A DNA stretch of 64,000 bases. Source: Pseudomonadota bacterium. Lineage in GTDB: Bacteria > Pseudomonadota > Gammaproteobacteria > Burkholderiales > Rhodocyclaceae. Each line of letters opens with the position of its first letter. Position 1 is the stretch's first letter. Shown one piece after another: positions 1-8,227 of the stretch. The position numbers and the translations under genes are program-made. Below the pieces are notes generated by a model. That model saw only the letters and a program-made list of their open reading frames with translations. It was not told where the DNA came from and searched no databases. The DNA is taken from the NCBI GenBank assembly GCA_018261905.1, contig JAGTRU010000020.1, forward strand, positions 1-64,000, in the 5' to 3' direction.

Positions 1-73
1 TGATGAGCAATTCGCTATTGCCGCCTAAAAACGGTTAGCCGGGGCTGCTAGAGCCTTGTTACCAAAGATAGCC

Positions 74-97
74 GGCGGGGACTTCGGTCCCCGTCGT
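74..97 (+). terminator. UUCG-capped hairpin upstream of tonB
   Basis: An inverted repeat with arms GGCGGGGAC and GTCCCCGTC closes on a TTCG tetraloop. Only a weak T run follows (CATTTCC). It may end a gene lying to the left of the window, or act as a 5' leader structure for tonB. The first 73 bases contain no recognisable gene. Confidence 0.35.
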
Positions 98-123
98 CAT
101 TTCCGTTGGATGGATAGCTTGTT

Positions 124-897
124 GTGCGACAATTTGCCGCAATTGCCGGCTTTGGACGATCCCTTAGAATGCCCTCGCCGTGCTTTGTCCCGGCTCCCGG
201 AGCCTTGTCCCGACTCGATGATGCCGTGAATTCCACCGCTCTACCGCCGCTCGATCGCTCCGCTGTGCCGCCGTCACTGGCCCGCCGTTTAGGCAGTGGG
301 CTGATCGTGCTCGGTCTGCATCTGCTGTTGATTTATGCGGCGCTCTACCTGTCGGTGAAAAATGAGCTGATCGATTTGCCGCCGGCCATCAGTGTTCGCC
401 TGCTCCCCCTGCGGGAAGAGAAAAAGGCCGTCGAGCCGGCCAAGCCGCTACCGCCGGCCAAGCCGGTGCCGCCGCTGCGGCGGCCGCCGCAGGCGCCGCC
501 AGAAGCGGTGCTGACGGCGAACAGTCCGGCGCCGAGCCCGGCTTTCGTCGTTGCCCCACAACCGCCCGTCCCGCCGGCGCCAGTGCTCGTGGCCCCGGCC
601 CCGGCGCCGGTGGCGATGGTTGCGGCCCGTTTCGATGCCGATTACCTGCATAATCCGAAACCGCTCTATCCGGCGATTTCGCGGCGCAACGGCGAAGAGG
701 GCAAGGTTTTGTTGAAAGTGCGGGTCAGCCCCCAGGGGGAGGCCCTCAGTGTGGCGATTGCCAAGTCGAGCGGCCATGATCGCCTCGATGCGGCGGCCAG
801 TGAAGCGGTGACGCGCTGGCGCTTCGTGCCGGCCCGGCGGGGCGACGAGCCGGTCGAAGCGGCGGTCATCGTGCCGGTCACCTTCGCTCTTGAGTAG
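124..897 (+). CDS. tonB: TonB-family energy transducer
   Basis: This is a periplasm-spanning protein that carries proton-motive energy from ExbB/ExbD to TonB-dependent outer-membrane receptors. One N-terminal membrane segment lies near residues 57-77. It is followed by a Pro/Ala/Val-rich spacer with Lys-Pro pairs (about residues 95-160) and a C-terminal TonB domain ending in VTFALE, preceded by the typical sequence AVTRWRFVPAR. The frame opens with GTG at 124. ATG at 169 (242 residues) is an equally plausible start, because neither has a convincing ribosome site. exbB starts 12 bases after the stop, so the three genes form an operon. The riboswitch-controlled btuB receptor at 36-38 kb is one possible client. 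The family call is firm; the start is not. Confidence 0.85.
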   Translation: MRQFAAIAGFGRSLRMPSPCFVPAPGALSRLDDAVNSTALPPLDRSAVPPSLARRLGSGLIVLGLHLLLIYAALYLSVKNELIDLPPAISVRLLPLREEKKAVEPAKPLPPAKPVPPLRRPPQAPPEAVLTANSPAPSPAFVVAPQPPVPPAPVLVAPAPAPVAMVAARFDADYLHNPKPLYPAISRRNGEEGKVLLKVRVSPQGEALSVAIAKSSGHDRLDAAASEAVTRWRFVPARRGDEPVEAAVIVPVTFALE

Positions 898-909
898 AAA
901 AGGAACAGC

Positions 910-1644
910 ATGCAAGCGCAAATGGGCATCGCCCACTTCTGGAGCCAGGGCGACCTGGTGACGCATACCACAGCGATCATTCTCGCCCTGCTCTCGCTGG
1001 CCTCGTGGTCGGTCATCGTCAGCAAGCTGATGTCGGCCTGGCGCGCCTCGCGCCTGCCGGAGCGCGTCCTGGCCCATTTCTGGAACGCCAATTCGCTGCC
1101 CGAGGCGCTCGTCGCGTTGCGCCGCGAGGATCCTTCCGGGATCTTCGCCGGCCTCGCCCTGACCGGTGCTCACGCCGCCCAGGCGCACCAGCAGAATGCG
1201 GCGCGCGGCATCGGCGCCGGCGTCAATGCCAGCGAATTCGTGACGCGGGCGATGCGCTCGCAGATCGTCAATACCCAGGCGAAAATCGAACACGGCCTGA
1301 CCTTTCTCGCGTCCGTCGGCTCGACGGCGCCATTCATCGGCCTGTTCGGCACGGTGTGGGGCATCTATCACGCCCTGGTCGGACTGGCCGGGGCGACCCA
1401 GGTGGTGCTCGACAAGGTTGCCGGCCCGGTCGGCGAAGCCCTGATCATGACGGCGGCCGGTCTCTTCGTCGCCATTCCGGCGGTGCTGGCCTACAACGCC
1501 TTTACCCGGGCCAATCGCCTGGTTGCCGTGCAACTTGACGGCTTTGCCCATGACCTGCATGCCTACCTGACGACCGGCGTGCGCATCGGCGGCAACGCCA
1601 ATCTGGTCGATCTCGATGCCGCCCGCGGCAACCGGCAGAACTGA
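910..1644 (+). CDS. exbB: ExbB/TolQ-family proton channel subunit
   Basis: This inner-membrane MotA/TolQ/ExbB-family protein forms the proton-channel scaffold that energises TonB. The 244 residues show a first membrane helix near 18-38 and a long cytoplasmic loop. The family signature [16 protein letters not shown] (about residues 136-151) leads into the second helix, and a third helix (about 172-195) contains AIPAVLAYN. The start follows an AGGA ribosome site. The gene lies between tonB and exbD, which separates it from tolQ at 19.8 kb. The C-terminal tail after the third helix is hydrophilic, as expected. Confidence 0.92.
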   Translation: MQAQMGIAHFWSQGDLVTHTTAIILALLSLASWSVIVSKLMSAWRASRLPERVLAHFWNANSLPEALVALRREDPSGIFAGLALTGAHAAQAHQQNAARGIGAGVNASEFVTRAMRSQIVNTQAKIEHGLTFLASVGSTAPFIGLFGTVWGIYHALVGLAGATQVVLDKVAGPVGEALIMTAAGLFVAIPAVLAYNAFTRANRLVAVQLDGFAHDLHAYLTTGVRIGGNANLVDLDAARGNRQN

Positions 1645-1646
1645 AC

Positions 1647-2057
1647 ATGGCGTTCGGCAGTTTCGACGACAACGCGGTCAGCCAGCCGATGGCCGAAATC
1701 AACACGACGCCGCTGGTGGACGTGATGCTGGTGCTGCTGGTCATTTTCATCATCACCGCACCGCTCTTCCAGCAGGCGGTGCCGATCGACCTGCCGCAGG
1801 TCAGCGCCAGCAAACTCGAGGACAAGCCGGAAATAATCCAACTGGCGATCGATGCCGATGGGAATATTTTCTGGAACGGCCAGGCCATCGCTCGGCAGGA
1901 ACTGGATTCGCGCTTCGGCGCCGCCGCGGCCCGGCAACCGGAGCTGCATTTGCGGGCCGACCGCGCCGTGCGCTATGAGAAGGTCGCCGACGTGATGGCC
2001 GCGGCGCAACGGGCCAATATCGTCAAAATCGCTTTCCTGACCCAGCCCGCCGACTGA
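1647..2057 (+). CDS. exbD: ExbD/TolR-family biopolymer transporter
   Basis: This is the partner of ExbB in the TonB motor. The 136-residue protein has a short cytoplasmic start, one membrane helix (about residues 23-42) and a periplasmic domain. The proton-carrying aspartate is Asp25 in [13 protein letters not shown]. The C-terminal half has the usual ExbD fold pattern, with DADGNIFWNG and LRADRAVRYE. Only two bases separate it from exbB, so the two are probably translationally coupled. It converges on the hybrid kinase gene, leaving a 15-base gap. Confidence 0.92.
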   Translation: MAFGSFDDNAVSQPMAEINTTPLVDVMLVLLVIFIITAPLFQQAVPIDLPQVSASKLEDKPEIIQLAIDADGNIFWNGQAIARQELDSRFGAAAARQPELHLRADRAVRYEKVADVMAAAQRANIVKIAFLTQPAD

Positions 2058-2062
2058 GTTTG

Positions 2063-2084
2063 CGCCACCGGATCACAGGTGGCG
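2063..2084. terminator. Inverted repeat between convergent exbD and kinase genes
   Basis: Arms CGCCACC and GGTGGCG enclose an 8-base loop. The repeat overlaps the stop codon of the minus-strand kinase gene. It has no T tract on either side, so it is only a weak candidate for a bidirectional terminator. Confidence 0.3.
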
Positions 2085-3965
2085 GCAGATAACTTCGAGC
2101 ATTTCGTCGATGTGGAAAGGCTTGGCGATGAAGTCGTCCATGCCGGCCAGCCGGCAGCGTTCCCGGTCGGCGGCCAGGGCATTGGCGGTCAAGGCGATGA
2201 TCGGCACCGGCCGCCGGTCCCCTTCGCTTTCCCGGGCCCGCTGCCGGACGGTGGCTTCCAGGCCGCCCATGTTGGGCATCTGGAGGTCCATCAGGATCGC
2301 GTCGAAGGATTCGCTTTCCAGGATGGCCAGGGCTTTCAGGCCATCGTCGGCGAGCACCACGGTGCAGCCGAATTTGCTCAGCAGTTTTTGGCCGAGCAAT
2401 TGATTGACCGGCGTATCTTCCACCAGCAGTATCCGTTTGCCCGCCAGGCAGTCGGCCGCTGCCGCGCCGGGGCTGGCCGGGCGGCTGGCAGCCGGCGATT
2501 CGGCCGGCCGGCAGGCAATCGTAAAATGGAAAGTGCTGCCGTGCCCGGGTTGGCTTTCCAGGCCAATACGGCCGCCGAGCAGGCCGACCAGTTGGCTGAC
2601 AATCGCCAGACCCAGGCCGGTTCCGCCATATTGGCGGGTGGTTGAGCTTTCGGCCTGGGAGAAGGGGGCAAAGATCATTTGCTGTTTGTCGGCCTCGATC
2701 CCGATGCCGCTATCGCTGACCGAGAAATGCAGCTCCAGTTGGCCGGAAACCGTGCTCGGTGCGGCTTGGACCCGGATCATGACAGTGCCCTGGTCGGTGA
2801 ATTTGAGGGCGTTGGAAACCAGATTGCTGAGAATCTGGCGCAAACGGACCGGGTCGCTGACAACGCTGGCGGGAAGATCGCCGATCGCCTGCCAGGCGAG
2901 CGTCAGTCCCTTGTCGCGGGCTTGGGCCGAATAGATGCCGACCATGCTGTCGAGAATTTCGGAGAGCACCAGCGGCACCATTTCCAAGCTCAGTTGACCG
3001 GCCTCGATTTTGGAAAAATCGAGAATGTCGTTGAGGACCCGCATCAGGCTTTCGCCGGACTGTTTGACCCAGGTCAGATATTCGCGTTGTTCGGCGGTTA
3101 ATTCGGTGGCCAGCGCCAGATCGGTCATCCCGAGAATGCCGTTCATCGGCGTCCGGATTTCGTGGCTGACCGTTGCCAGAAAAGCCGTCTTCGCCTGGGC
3201 CCCGGCTTCGGCGGCCCGGGCCAGGCGTTTTTCTTCGTCGCGCGCGGCCGTCAGATCCCTGATCCGTTCGGCGACCGCTCGCGACATGGCATTGAAGGCG
3301 GCGCCCAGGCGGCCGATTTCGTCGCTCCCTTCACCGACCGGGGGCGGCGTCAGGTTGCCGGCGGCGACCGCTTCGCTGGCCCGCGTCAGGTCGCCCAGGT
3401 GGCGCGTCAGAAAATAGCCGAGCAGGCCCATCAGGCCGGCCGAAAAGATGATTTCGAGCAGCGCGATGCCGATGCCCTGCTTGAACAACTGGCCGTGGGC
3501 CGCCGTGATCTGTTTGAGGCTGAGGCCGAAATGCAGGATGCCCAGTTTCTGGCCGTAGATGGCGATTGGCATGGCCATGTCGTAACGCGGCGCTTCGTCG
3601 TCGTCTTCGAACAGACGGAAACCCGGGTCGGGCAAGGGCAGGGGTTTGTCTTCCGGCCAGCCGCTGGCGGCCAGGCGCCGTCCCTTGCTATCGGAAATGG
3701 CCAGATATTCGATGCCGTCGGCCGCCGAACTTTCGTCGAGCACCGCCTGGATCGTCGCGTAATCGCGCTGGGCGAGCGGCGCGACAATGGCCGCGATGAG
3801 GACGGGGCCCATCTGCTCGGCATGGCGTCGGGCCTGGGCGCCCATGTTGTCGGTCAACAGGCGCAGACTGTTGGCGACCAGCAGGGTCAGCATCAAGGCC
3901 TCGACGGCGATGGCGACGAGCAGGAGACGGCCGCGCACCGATCGCAGGTGAAGGAAACGCCTCAT
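2073..3965 (-). CDS. Membrane hybrid sensor histidine kinase with receiver domain
   Basis: This 630-residue hybrid kinase has a membrane helix (about 12-34), a periplasmic sensory region (about 35-160) and a second helix (about 164-186). These are followed by HAMP (about 187-240) and a HisKA domain with the H-box FLATVSHEIRTPMNG (phospho-acceptor His268). The HATPase domain carries NALKF, DSGIGI and GGTGLGL. A C-terminal receiver has phospho-acceptor Asp560 (LMDLQMP) and a conserved Lys in IAKPF. There is no output domain, so a separate phosphotransfer partner is expected. The ATG overlaps the stop of the upstream PhnD-like gene (ATGA). That suggests the binding protein supplies the ligand signal. 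The ligand cannot be told from the sequence. Confidence 0.92.
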   Translation of the reverse strand: MRRFLHLRSVRGRLLLVAIAVEALMLTLLVANSLRLLTDNMGAQARRHAEQMGPVLIAAIVAPLAQRDYATIQAVLDESSAADGIEYLAISDSKGRRLAASGWPEDKPLPLPDPGFRLFEDDDEAPRYDMAMPIAIYGQKLGILHFGLSLKQITAAHGQLFKQGIGIALLEIIFSAGLMGLLGYFLTRHLGDLTRASEAVAAGNLTPPPVGEGSDEIGRLGAAFNAMSRAVAERIRDLTAARDEEKRLARAAEAGAQAKTAFLATVSHEIRTPMNGILGMTDLALATELTAEQREYLTWVKQSGESLMRVLNDILDFSKIEAGQLSLEMVPLVLSEILDSMVGIYSAQARDKGLTLAWQAIGDLPASVVSDPVRLRQILSNLVSNALKFTDQGTVMIRVQAAPSTVSGQLELHFSVSDSGIGIEADKQQMIFAPFSQAESSTTRQYGGTGLGLAIVSQLVGLLGGRIGLESQPGHGSTFHFTIACRPAESPAASRPASPGAAAADCLAGKRILLVEDTPVNQLLGQKLLSKFGCTVVLADDGLKALAILESESFDAILMDLQMPNMGGLEATVRQRARESEGDRRPVPIIALTANALAADRERCRLAGMDDFIAKPFHIDEMLEVICRHL

Positions 3966-4789
3966 TTCCCTTTGAGCAACTGCCGGGTTTCTACGGCGTA
4001 GGGTTCCATGCTTTCAAGCTCTTTCGGGCGCAGTCGGCGATAGCCCTCCAGCTTGTTTTGCTCGAAATAGCGGTTGCCTTCTTCGGAAGCGGCAAAGGCC
4101 CACAAGGCCGCTTCGATTTTTGCCTGCGCCCTGGCCTGGCGCTTGTTGAGCATATAGACGCGACCGGCCAGCGCTTCGCTTTCGGCGATGATGCGCAGGG
4201 CATCGCGCTGCTCGGCCGGGAGTTTTTGGAAATTGGCCAGCGAGGTGAAGGCCAGGGCGGCATCGCCGGCCAGCACCTGGCGGCTGACGCTGTCGGCGGC
4301 GGACACGTAATGGGTGGTGATGTCGCTGACGCCGTTGCTCTTCAGCCAATGGACGCCCCACAGCGAGACGAGCGAGGCGGGGGAGAGCGCGAGGATGGTG
4401 CTGCCCCGCAGATCGGCCGGCTTGCGGTATTTGCTATCCCGGGCGACCAGCGCGACGGCCTTGAAATCGGCCTGGTAGGTCAATAGCGGCAGGTAGCCGG
4501 CATCGGTCTGGTAGAGGCGGGCCTGATGGCCGGAGGTGACCGCCAGGTCGTATTCCTGATTGAGGGCGCGGCGGCCGAATTCGGTGAAATCCGGTGCGGT
4601 CAGCACTTCGACCGGCAGGCCCAGGCTGCGTTCGAGATGCTGGCGCAGGGGCTGGTACATTTCGAGTATGACGCGGGCACTGGTATGCGGGGCGATACCC
4701 AGTTTGAAACTGCCCTCCTGCGCCTGCGCCGGGGTGAGCCACAGGCCGGCGGCGAGGAGCAGCAAGCTGAGAATTTTTCGCACGGACAT
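3962..4789 (-). CDS. PhnD-like periplasmic phosphate/phosphonate-type binding protein
   Basis: This 275-residue protein begins with a signal peptide (cleavage near PAQA-QEG, residue 23). It has the PhnD/SsuA2-like fold signature: LGIAPHTSARVILEMYQPL near the N-terminus, then YDLAVTSGHQARLYQ and the GSTILALSPAS segment. No ABC permease or ATPase gene is nearby. Instead the stop overlaps the start of a hybrid histidine kinase. That arrangement is known for periplasmic binding proteins that present ligand to a sensor rather than to a transporter. This sensory role is an inference from the gene overlap. The substrate is unknown. Confidence 0.85.
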   Translation of the reverse strand: MSVRKILSLLLLAAGLWLTPAQAQEGSFKLGIAPHTSARVILEMYQPLRQHLERSLGLPVEVLTAPDFTEFGRRALNQEYDLAVTSGHQARLYQTDAGYLPLLTYQADFKAVALVARDSKYRKPADLRGSTILALSPASLVSLWGVHWLKSNGVSDITTHYVSAADSVSRQVLAGDAALAFTSLANFQKLPAEQRDALRIIAESEALAGRVYMLNKRQARAQAKIEAALWAFAASEEGNRYFEQNKLEGYRRLRPKELESMEPYAVETRQLLKGK

Positions 4790-4794
4790 GGCGT

Positions 4795-6537
4795 TCAGGC
4801 GTTCAGTCTTTCCAGCGCCTCGCGCAGTTTGCCCGGCTCATCGAGGCGCAGCATGCGACGGACGGCGGGGGCGAGTTCGCTGACTTCGGATTTGAGGACG
4901 TGACTCTTGACCTGCAGGATCTGCGACGGATGCATCGAAAAAATGCGCAGGCCCATGCCGAGCAGCAGCCGGGTCAGGGCCGGGTCGCCGGCCATTTCGC
5001 CACAGACCGAAACCGGCACGCCGACTTTTTCGGCGCTCGCCAGGGTATGGGCGATCAGCATCAGCACGGCCGGGTGCAGCGGATCGTAGAGGCTGGCCAC
5101 CTGTTCGTCGGAGCGGTCGATGGCCAGCGTGTACTGGATCAGGTCGTTGGTGCCGATCGAGAGGAAGTCGAGGCGGCGCAGGAAGAGGCCGACGGCCAGC
5201 GCGGCGGCCGGAATCTCGATCATGCCGCCGACCTCGATGTTTTCGTCGAAGCTTGCTTTTTCGCCGCGCAGGCTCGATTTCGCCTGTTCCAGGGCAGCCA
5301 GCGTCTGGTCGATTTCGTGGGCATGGGCGAGCATCGGAATCAAAAGCTTGATCGGGCCGTATTTCGAGGCGCGCAAGATCGCCCGCAACTGCGTCTGGAA
5401 CATCCGCGGCTCGGCCAGCGACAGGCGGATGGCGCGCCGGCCGAGGGCCGGGTTGGTCTGCACGCGGTCGTTGGCATTGTTGTCGGGGCGCAGGTCCTTG
5501 TCGTTGCCGAGGTCGAAGGTGCGGATGGTGACCGGGCGGCCGGCCATGCCCTTGACCACTTTCTTGTAGGCCTCGAACTGCTCCTGCTCGTCGGGCATGT
5601 CGCCGCGGTCGAGGAAGAGGAACTCGGTGCGGAACAGGCCGATGCCCTCGGCCCCGGCTTCGAGCGAGATCGGTACGTCGCCCGGCAGTTCGATATTGGC
5701 GAACAATTGCACCTCGACGCCGTCGAGGGTCTGCGACTTGGCGGTCTTCAGGCGCTTCAGCTTGGAACGTTCGAGCTCGATCTGGTCCTTGCGCAGCAGG
5801 TACTCTTCAAGCACCCGCGGGTCGGGATTGACGATGGCGACGCCGCGCGTGCCATCGATGATGATCTGCTCGCCATCGCGGATCAGCGAACGGGCGTTCT
5901 CCATGCCGACGATGGAGGGAATGGCCAGGCTGCGGGCGAGAATGGCGGTGTGCGAGGTGGCGCCGCCGACATCGGTGATGAAGGAGGCGAAACGGTGATC
6001 CTTGAAGGTGATGACGTCGGCCGGCGAGAGATCGTGGGCGACGACGATCAGATTTTCTTCCTTGACCCCCTTCGCCGCCTTGAGCACGGCACGACCGGGG
6101 CGGCCGAGCAATTCCTTGATGACGCGCTCGACGACCTGGACGACGTCGAACTTGCGCTCGCGCAGGTAGGGGTCGTCGAACTGCTCGAACTGTCCGACCA
6201 GGTGTTCCATTTGCTGGACCAGCGCCCATTCGGCATTGCAGCGCCGTTCGCGGATGATCTCGCGCGGCTTGTCGACCAGTTCCGGGTCTTCGAGGAACAT
6301 GGTGTGGATGTCGATGAAGGCGGCGAGCTCGGCCGGCGCGTGCTCGGTGGTTTCCTTCATGGTTTCCAGTTCGCCCTTGACCACCTTGATGGCCGCGTCG
6401 AAGCGGGCGATTTCCTTGTCCACCATGCGCGGCGCGATGGTCAGGTGCGACACTTCCAGCGTCGCGTGCGACATCAGCATCGCCCGCCCGATGGCGATCC
6501 CGCCGGAAACCCCGAGGCCGTGCAAGGTGAAGCTCAT
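4795..6537 (-). CDS. ptsI: Phosphoenolpyruvate-protein phosphotransferase (PTS enzyme I)
   Basis: Enzyme I takes phosphate from phosphoenolpyruvate and passes it to HPr in the cytoplasm. The 580-residue length is normal. The N-terminal HPr-binding/phosphohistidine region contains GGATSHTAILARS with active-site His196. The C-terminal PEP-binding barrel has RTEFLFLDR, the NDLIQYTLAIDR block and the catalytic-Cys motif VSVCGEMAGDP. It lies 6 bases downstream of ptsH in the usual order EIIA, HPr, EI. No sugar-specific EIIB or EIIC gene is in the window. Confidence 0.97.
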   Translation of the reverse strand: MSFTLHGLGVSGGIAIGRAMLMSHATLEVSHLTIAPRMVDKEIARFDAAIKVVKGELETMKETTEHAPAELAAFIDIHTMFLEDPELVDKPREIIRERRCNAEWALVQQMEHLVGQFEQFDDPYLRERKFDVVQVVERVIKELLGRPGRAVLKAAKGVKEENLIVVAHDLSPADVITFKDHRFASFITDVGGATSHTAILARSLAIPSIVGMENARSLIRDGEQIIIDGTRGVAIVNPDPRVLEEYLLRKDQIELERSKLKRLKTAKSQTLDGVEVQLFANIELPGDVPISLEAGAEGIGLFRTEFLFLDRGDMPDEQEQFEAYKKVVKGMAGRPVTIRTFDLGNDKDLRPDNNANDRVQTNPALGRRAIRLSLAEPRMFQTQLRAILRASKYGPIKLLIPMLAHAHEIDQTLAALEQAKSSLRGEKASFDENIEVGGMIEIPAAALAVGLFLRRLDFLSIGTNDLIQYTLAIDRSDEQVASLYDPLHPAVLMLIAHTLASAEKVGVPVSVCGEMAGDPALTRLLLGMGLRIFSMHPSQILQVKSHVLKSEVSELAPAVRRMLRLDEPGKLREALERLNA

Positions 6538-6543
6538 GATCGC

Positions 6544-6813
6544 TTACTCTCCCTCGCCGAAATAATCGGCGATCAGGGCGAGCAGCGCCGCCATCGCTTC
6601 CGCCTCGTCGGCGCCCTCGGTTTCGATGGTCACCTGCGACCCCTTGCCGGCGGCCAGCATCATCACCCCCATGATGCTCTTGGCATTGATCCGCCGGCTG
6701 CCCTTGGCCATCCATACCTCACATTTGAACTTGCCGGCGAGTTGGGTCAGTTTGGCGGAAGCCCGGGCGTGCAGGCCGAGCTTGTTGATGATTTCGGTTT
6801 CTCTGGTCAGCAT
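6544..6813 (-). CDS. ptsH: Phosphocarrier protein HPr
   Basis: This 89-residue HPr relays phosphate between enzyme I and EIIA. The active-site His15 sits in NKLGLHARAS. Ser46 in AKSIMGVMML is the position that HPr kinase modifies in organisms that have the enzyme. No hprK gene is visible here. The gene starts one base after the EIIA stop and lies just before ptsI. Confidence 0.97.
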   Translation of the reverse strand: MLTRETEIINKLGLHARASAKLTQLAGKFKCEVWMAKGSRRINAKSIMGVMMLAAGKGSQVTIETEGADEAEAMAALLALIADYFGEGE

Positions 6814-6814
6814 C

Positions 6815-7204
6815 TCAGTGTTCCAGCATGTTGATGACGCCGTCGCGACCGCCGCTGATGGCGCGCGTCAGCAGGATTTCCATGCCCTTGTCGCGGTAGG
6901 TCAGGGCGCGCAGCAGCATCGGCAGATTGACCCCGGTCACTCCTTCGACTCGTCCCGGTTCAAGGAGTTTGAGGGCGAGATTGGCCGGGCTGGCACCGAA
7001 AATATCGGTCAGCACCAGCGCCCCCTTGCCGGTGTCGACCAGTTGCAGCATCTGGCGGGCCAGCGGCAGCAGGTCGAGCGGGTCGTCTTGGGCCGAGACG
7101 CCGAACTGGTTCAACTGCGCCGGGCGCTTGTTGAGAACGTGGCAGGCGTTCTGGACGAGGGCTTCGCCATAGCTGCCGTGGGTAATGAGGAGAATTCCGA
7201 TCAT
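6815..7204 (-). CDS. PTS EIIA component, mannose family
   Basis: This 129-residue single-domain EIIA of the mannose/fructose (EIIA-Man) type accepts phosphate from HPr. The phospho-acceptor is His9 in ILLITHGSYGEAL, and the second signature is LVLTDIFGASPANLAL. It is the first gene of the EIIA-ptsH-ptsI operon. Without EIIB/C/D partners, a regulatory rather than sugar-uptake role is likely, as proposed for the similar incomplete PTS of other proteobacteria. That role is inferred. Confidence 0.93.
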   Translation of the reverse strand: MIGILLITHGSYGEALVQNACHVLNKRPAQLNQFGVSAQDDPLDLLPLARQMLQLVDTGKGALVLTDIFGASPANLALKLLEPGRVEGVTGVNLPMLLRALTYRDKGMEILLTRAISGGRDGVINMLEH

Positions 7205-7225
7205 GCGCGGGATTCTACCGCCCTT

Positions 7226-8131
7226 TCAGCGTCGGCTGACGATCAGGATACCGATCACGACGAGCGCCGCGCCGGCCATCTGGGCCGCTGAAATGTGTTC
7301 GCCGAGCAGCCACCAGCCGAAGCCGATGGTGAGCAACGGCCCGATCATCGTAAACAGCGAGGAGCGGCCGGCGCCGAGGCGGCGGATGGCGGCCGACTGG
7401 GCGAAGACCGGGATCACCGTGGCGAATAGCGCCATCGCCAGGCCCCAGCCATAGACTGGCAGCGGCTGGATGAAGGCGGCGAGCGGATGCGACGCGGCAA
7501 AATGCAACAGGGTGACGGCCGCCGACATCAGCGTGGCGAGCGCCGCGAAACGCATGGCGCCGAGACGGGTGATCATCGGGCCGCTACCGGCCAGATAGAT
7601 GGCGTATGAAATGCTGGAGCCAAAGACCAGGGCGCCGCCGATCAGCACGTCGCGGGGCGCGCCGAGGCCGAGGTCGTGCACGAAGGCGAAGCCGATGCCG
7701 CTGTAGCACAGGGTGAGCGCGACGCCCTCGCGGCGGCTGAAGGCCTTGCCCTGGAAAAAGACGCCGATCAGGATGGTCAGCGTCGGGTAGGTGAACAGGA
7801 TCAGGCGTTCGAGGCCGGCCGAAATGTATTGCAGGCCCCAGAAGTCGAGAATGCTGGCGCCGTAATAGCCAAAACAGCCGAGCAGGAAGAGCCGTCCCCA
7901 GTCGCCCCGCGTCAGGCTGGTGCCGGCCCGCTGTTCGCGCAGTCCGACCCAGAGGAAGACGGGCAGCGCAAACCCCATGCGCAGGGCGAGCAGGGTAATG
8001 GCGTCGACGCCGTAGGGGTAAGCGAGCTTGACGAAAATGGCCTTCAGTGAAAAGCCGAGCGCGGCGAGCAGGGCCAGTGCCGCGCCGGTCGCCGCACTGC
8101 TTATTCTAGCGTTCGATTTTTCCAAAACCAT
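7226..8131 (-). CDS. EamA/DMT-family membrane transporter
   Basis: This 301-residue inner-membrane protein has about ten hydrophobic segments arranged as two EamA repeats. Diagnostic pieces are ALLAALGFSLKAIFVKLAYP near the N-terminus and GPLLTIGFGWWLLGEHIS near the C-terminus. The frame stays open far upstream, to 9049, but that extension is only the antisense of the divergent LysR gene. ATG at 8131 is the sensible start. Many members export metabolites or amino acids, but the substrate here cannot be assigned. The divergent LysR neighbour may regulate it. Confidence 0.85.
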   Translation of the reverse strand: MVLEKSNARISSAATGAALALLAALGFSLKAIFVKLAYPYGVDAITLLALRMGFALPVFLWVGLREQRAGTSLTRGDWGRLFLLGCFGYYGASILDFWGLQYISAGLERLILFTYPTLTILIGVFFQGKAFSRREGVALTLCYSGIGFAFVHDLGLGAPRDVLIGGALVFGSSISYAIYLAGSGPMITRLGAMRFAALATLMSAAVTLLHFAASHPLAAFIQPLPVYGWGLAMALFATVIPVFAQSAAIRRLGAGRSSLFTMIGPLLTIGFGWWLLGEHISAAQMAGAALVVIGILIVSRR

Positions 8132-8227
8132 TCTCGTCGGGTTACGGGCAGGTGGCCATTGAATTACGCCGCCGGCAGTCTTGGCAATTGGTAATATCCA
8201 AAGCCAGCCTTCGTTGTGGACGAAACC

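Noticed and set aside
1-123. tRNA or other structured RNA at the left edge
   Set aside because: I tried to find a cloverleaf or tmRNA-like end; only one short UUCG hairpin is visible.
4900-6834. Long open frame (644 codons) on the plus strand, antisense to ptsI and ptsH
   Set aside because: It is a mirror of the highly GC3-biased ptsI/ptsH genes. The product is rich in His, Arg, Gly and Asp with no domain, and ptsI is unambiguous.
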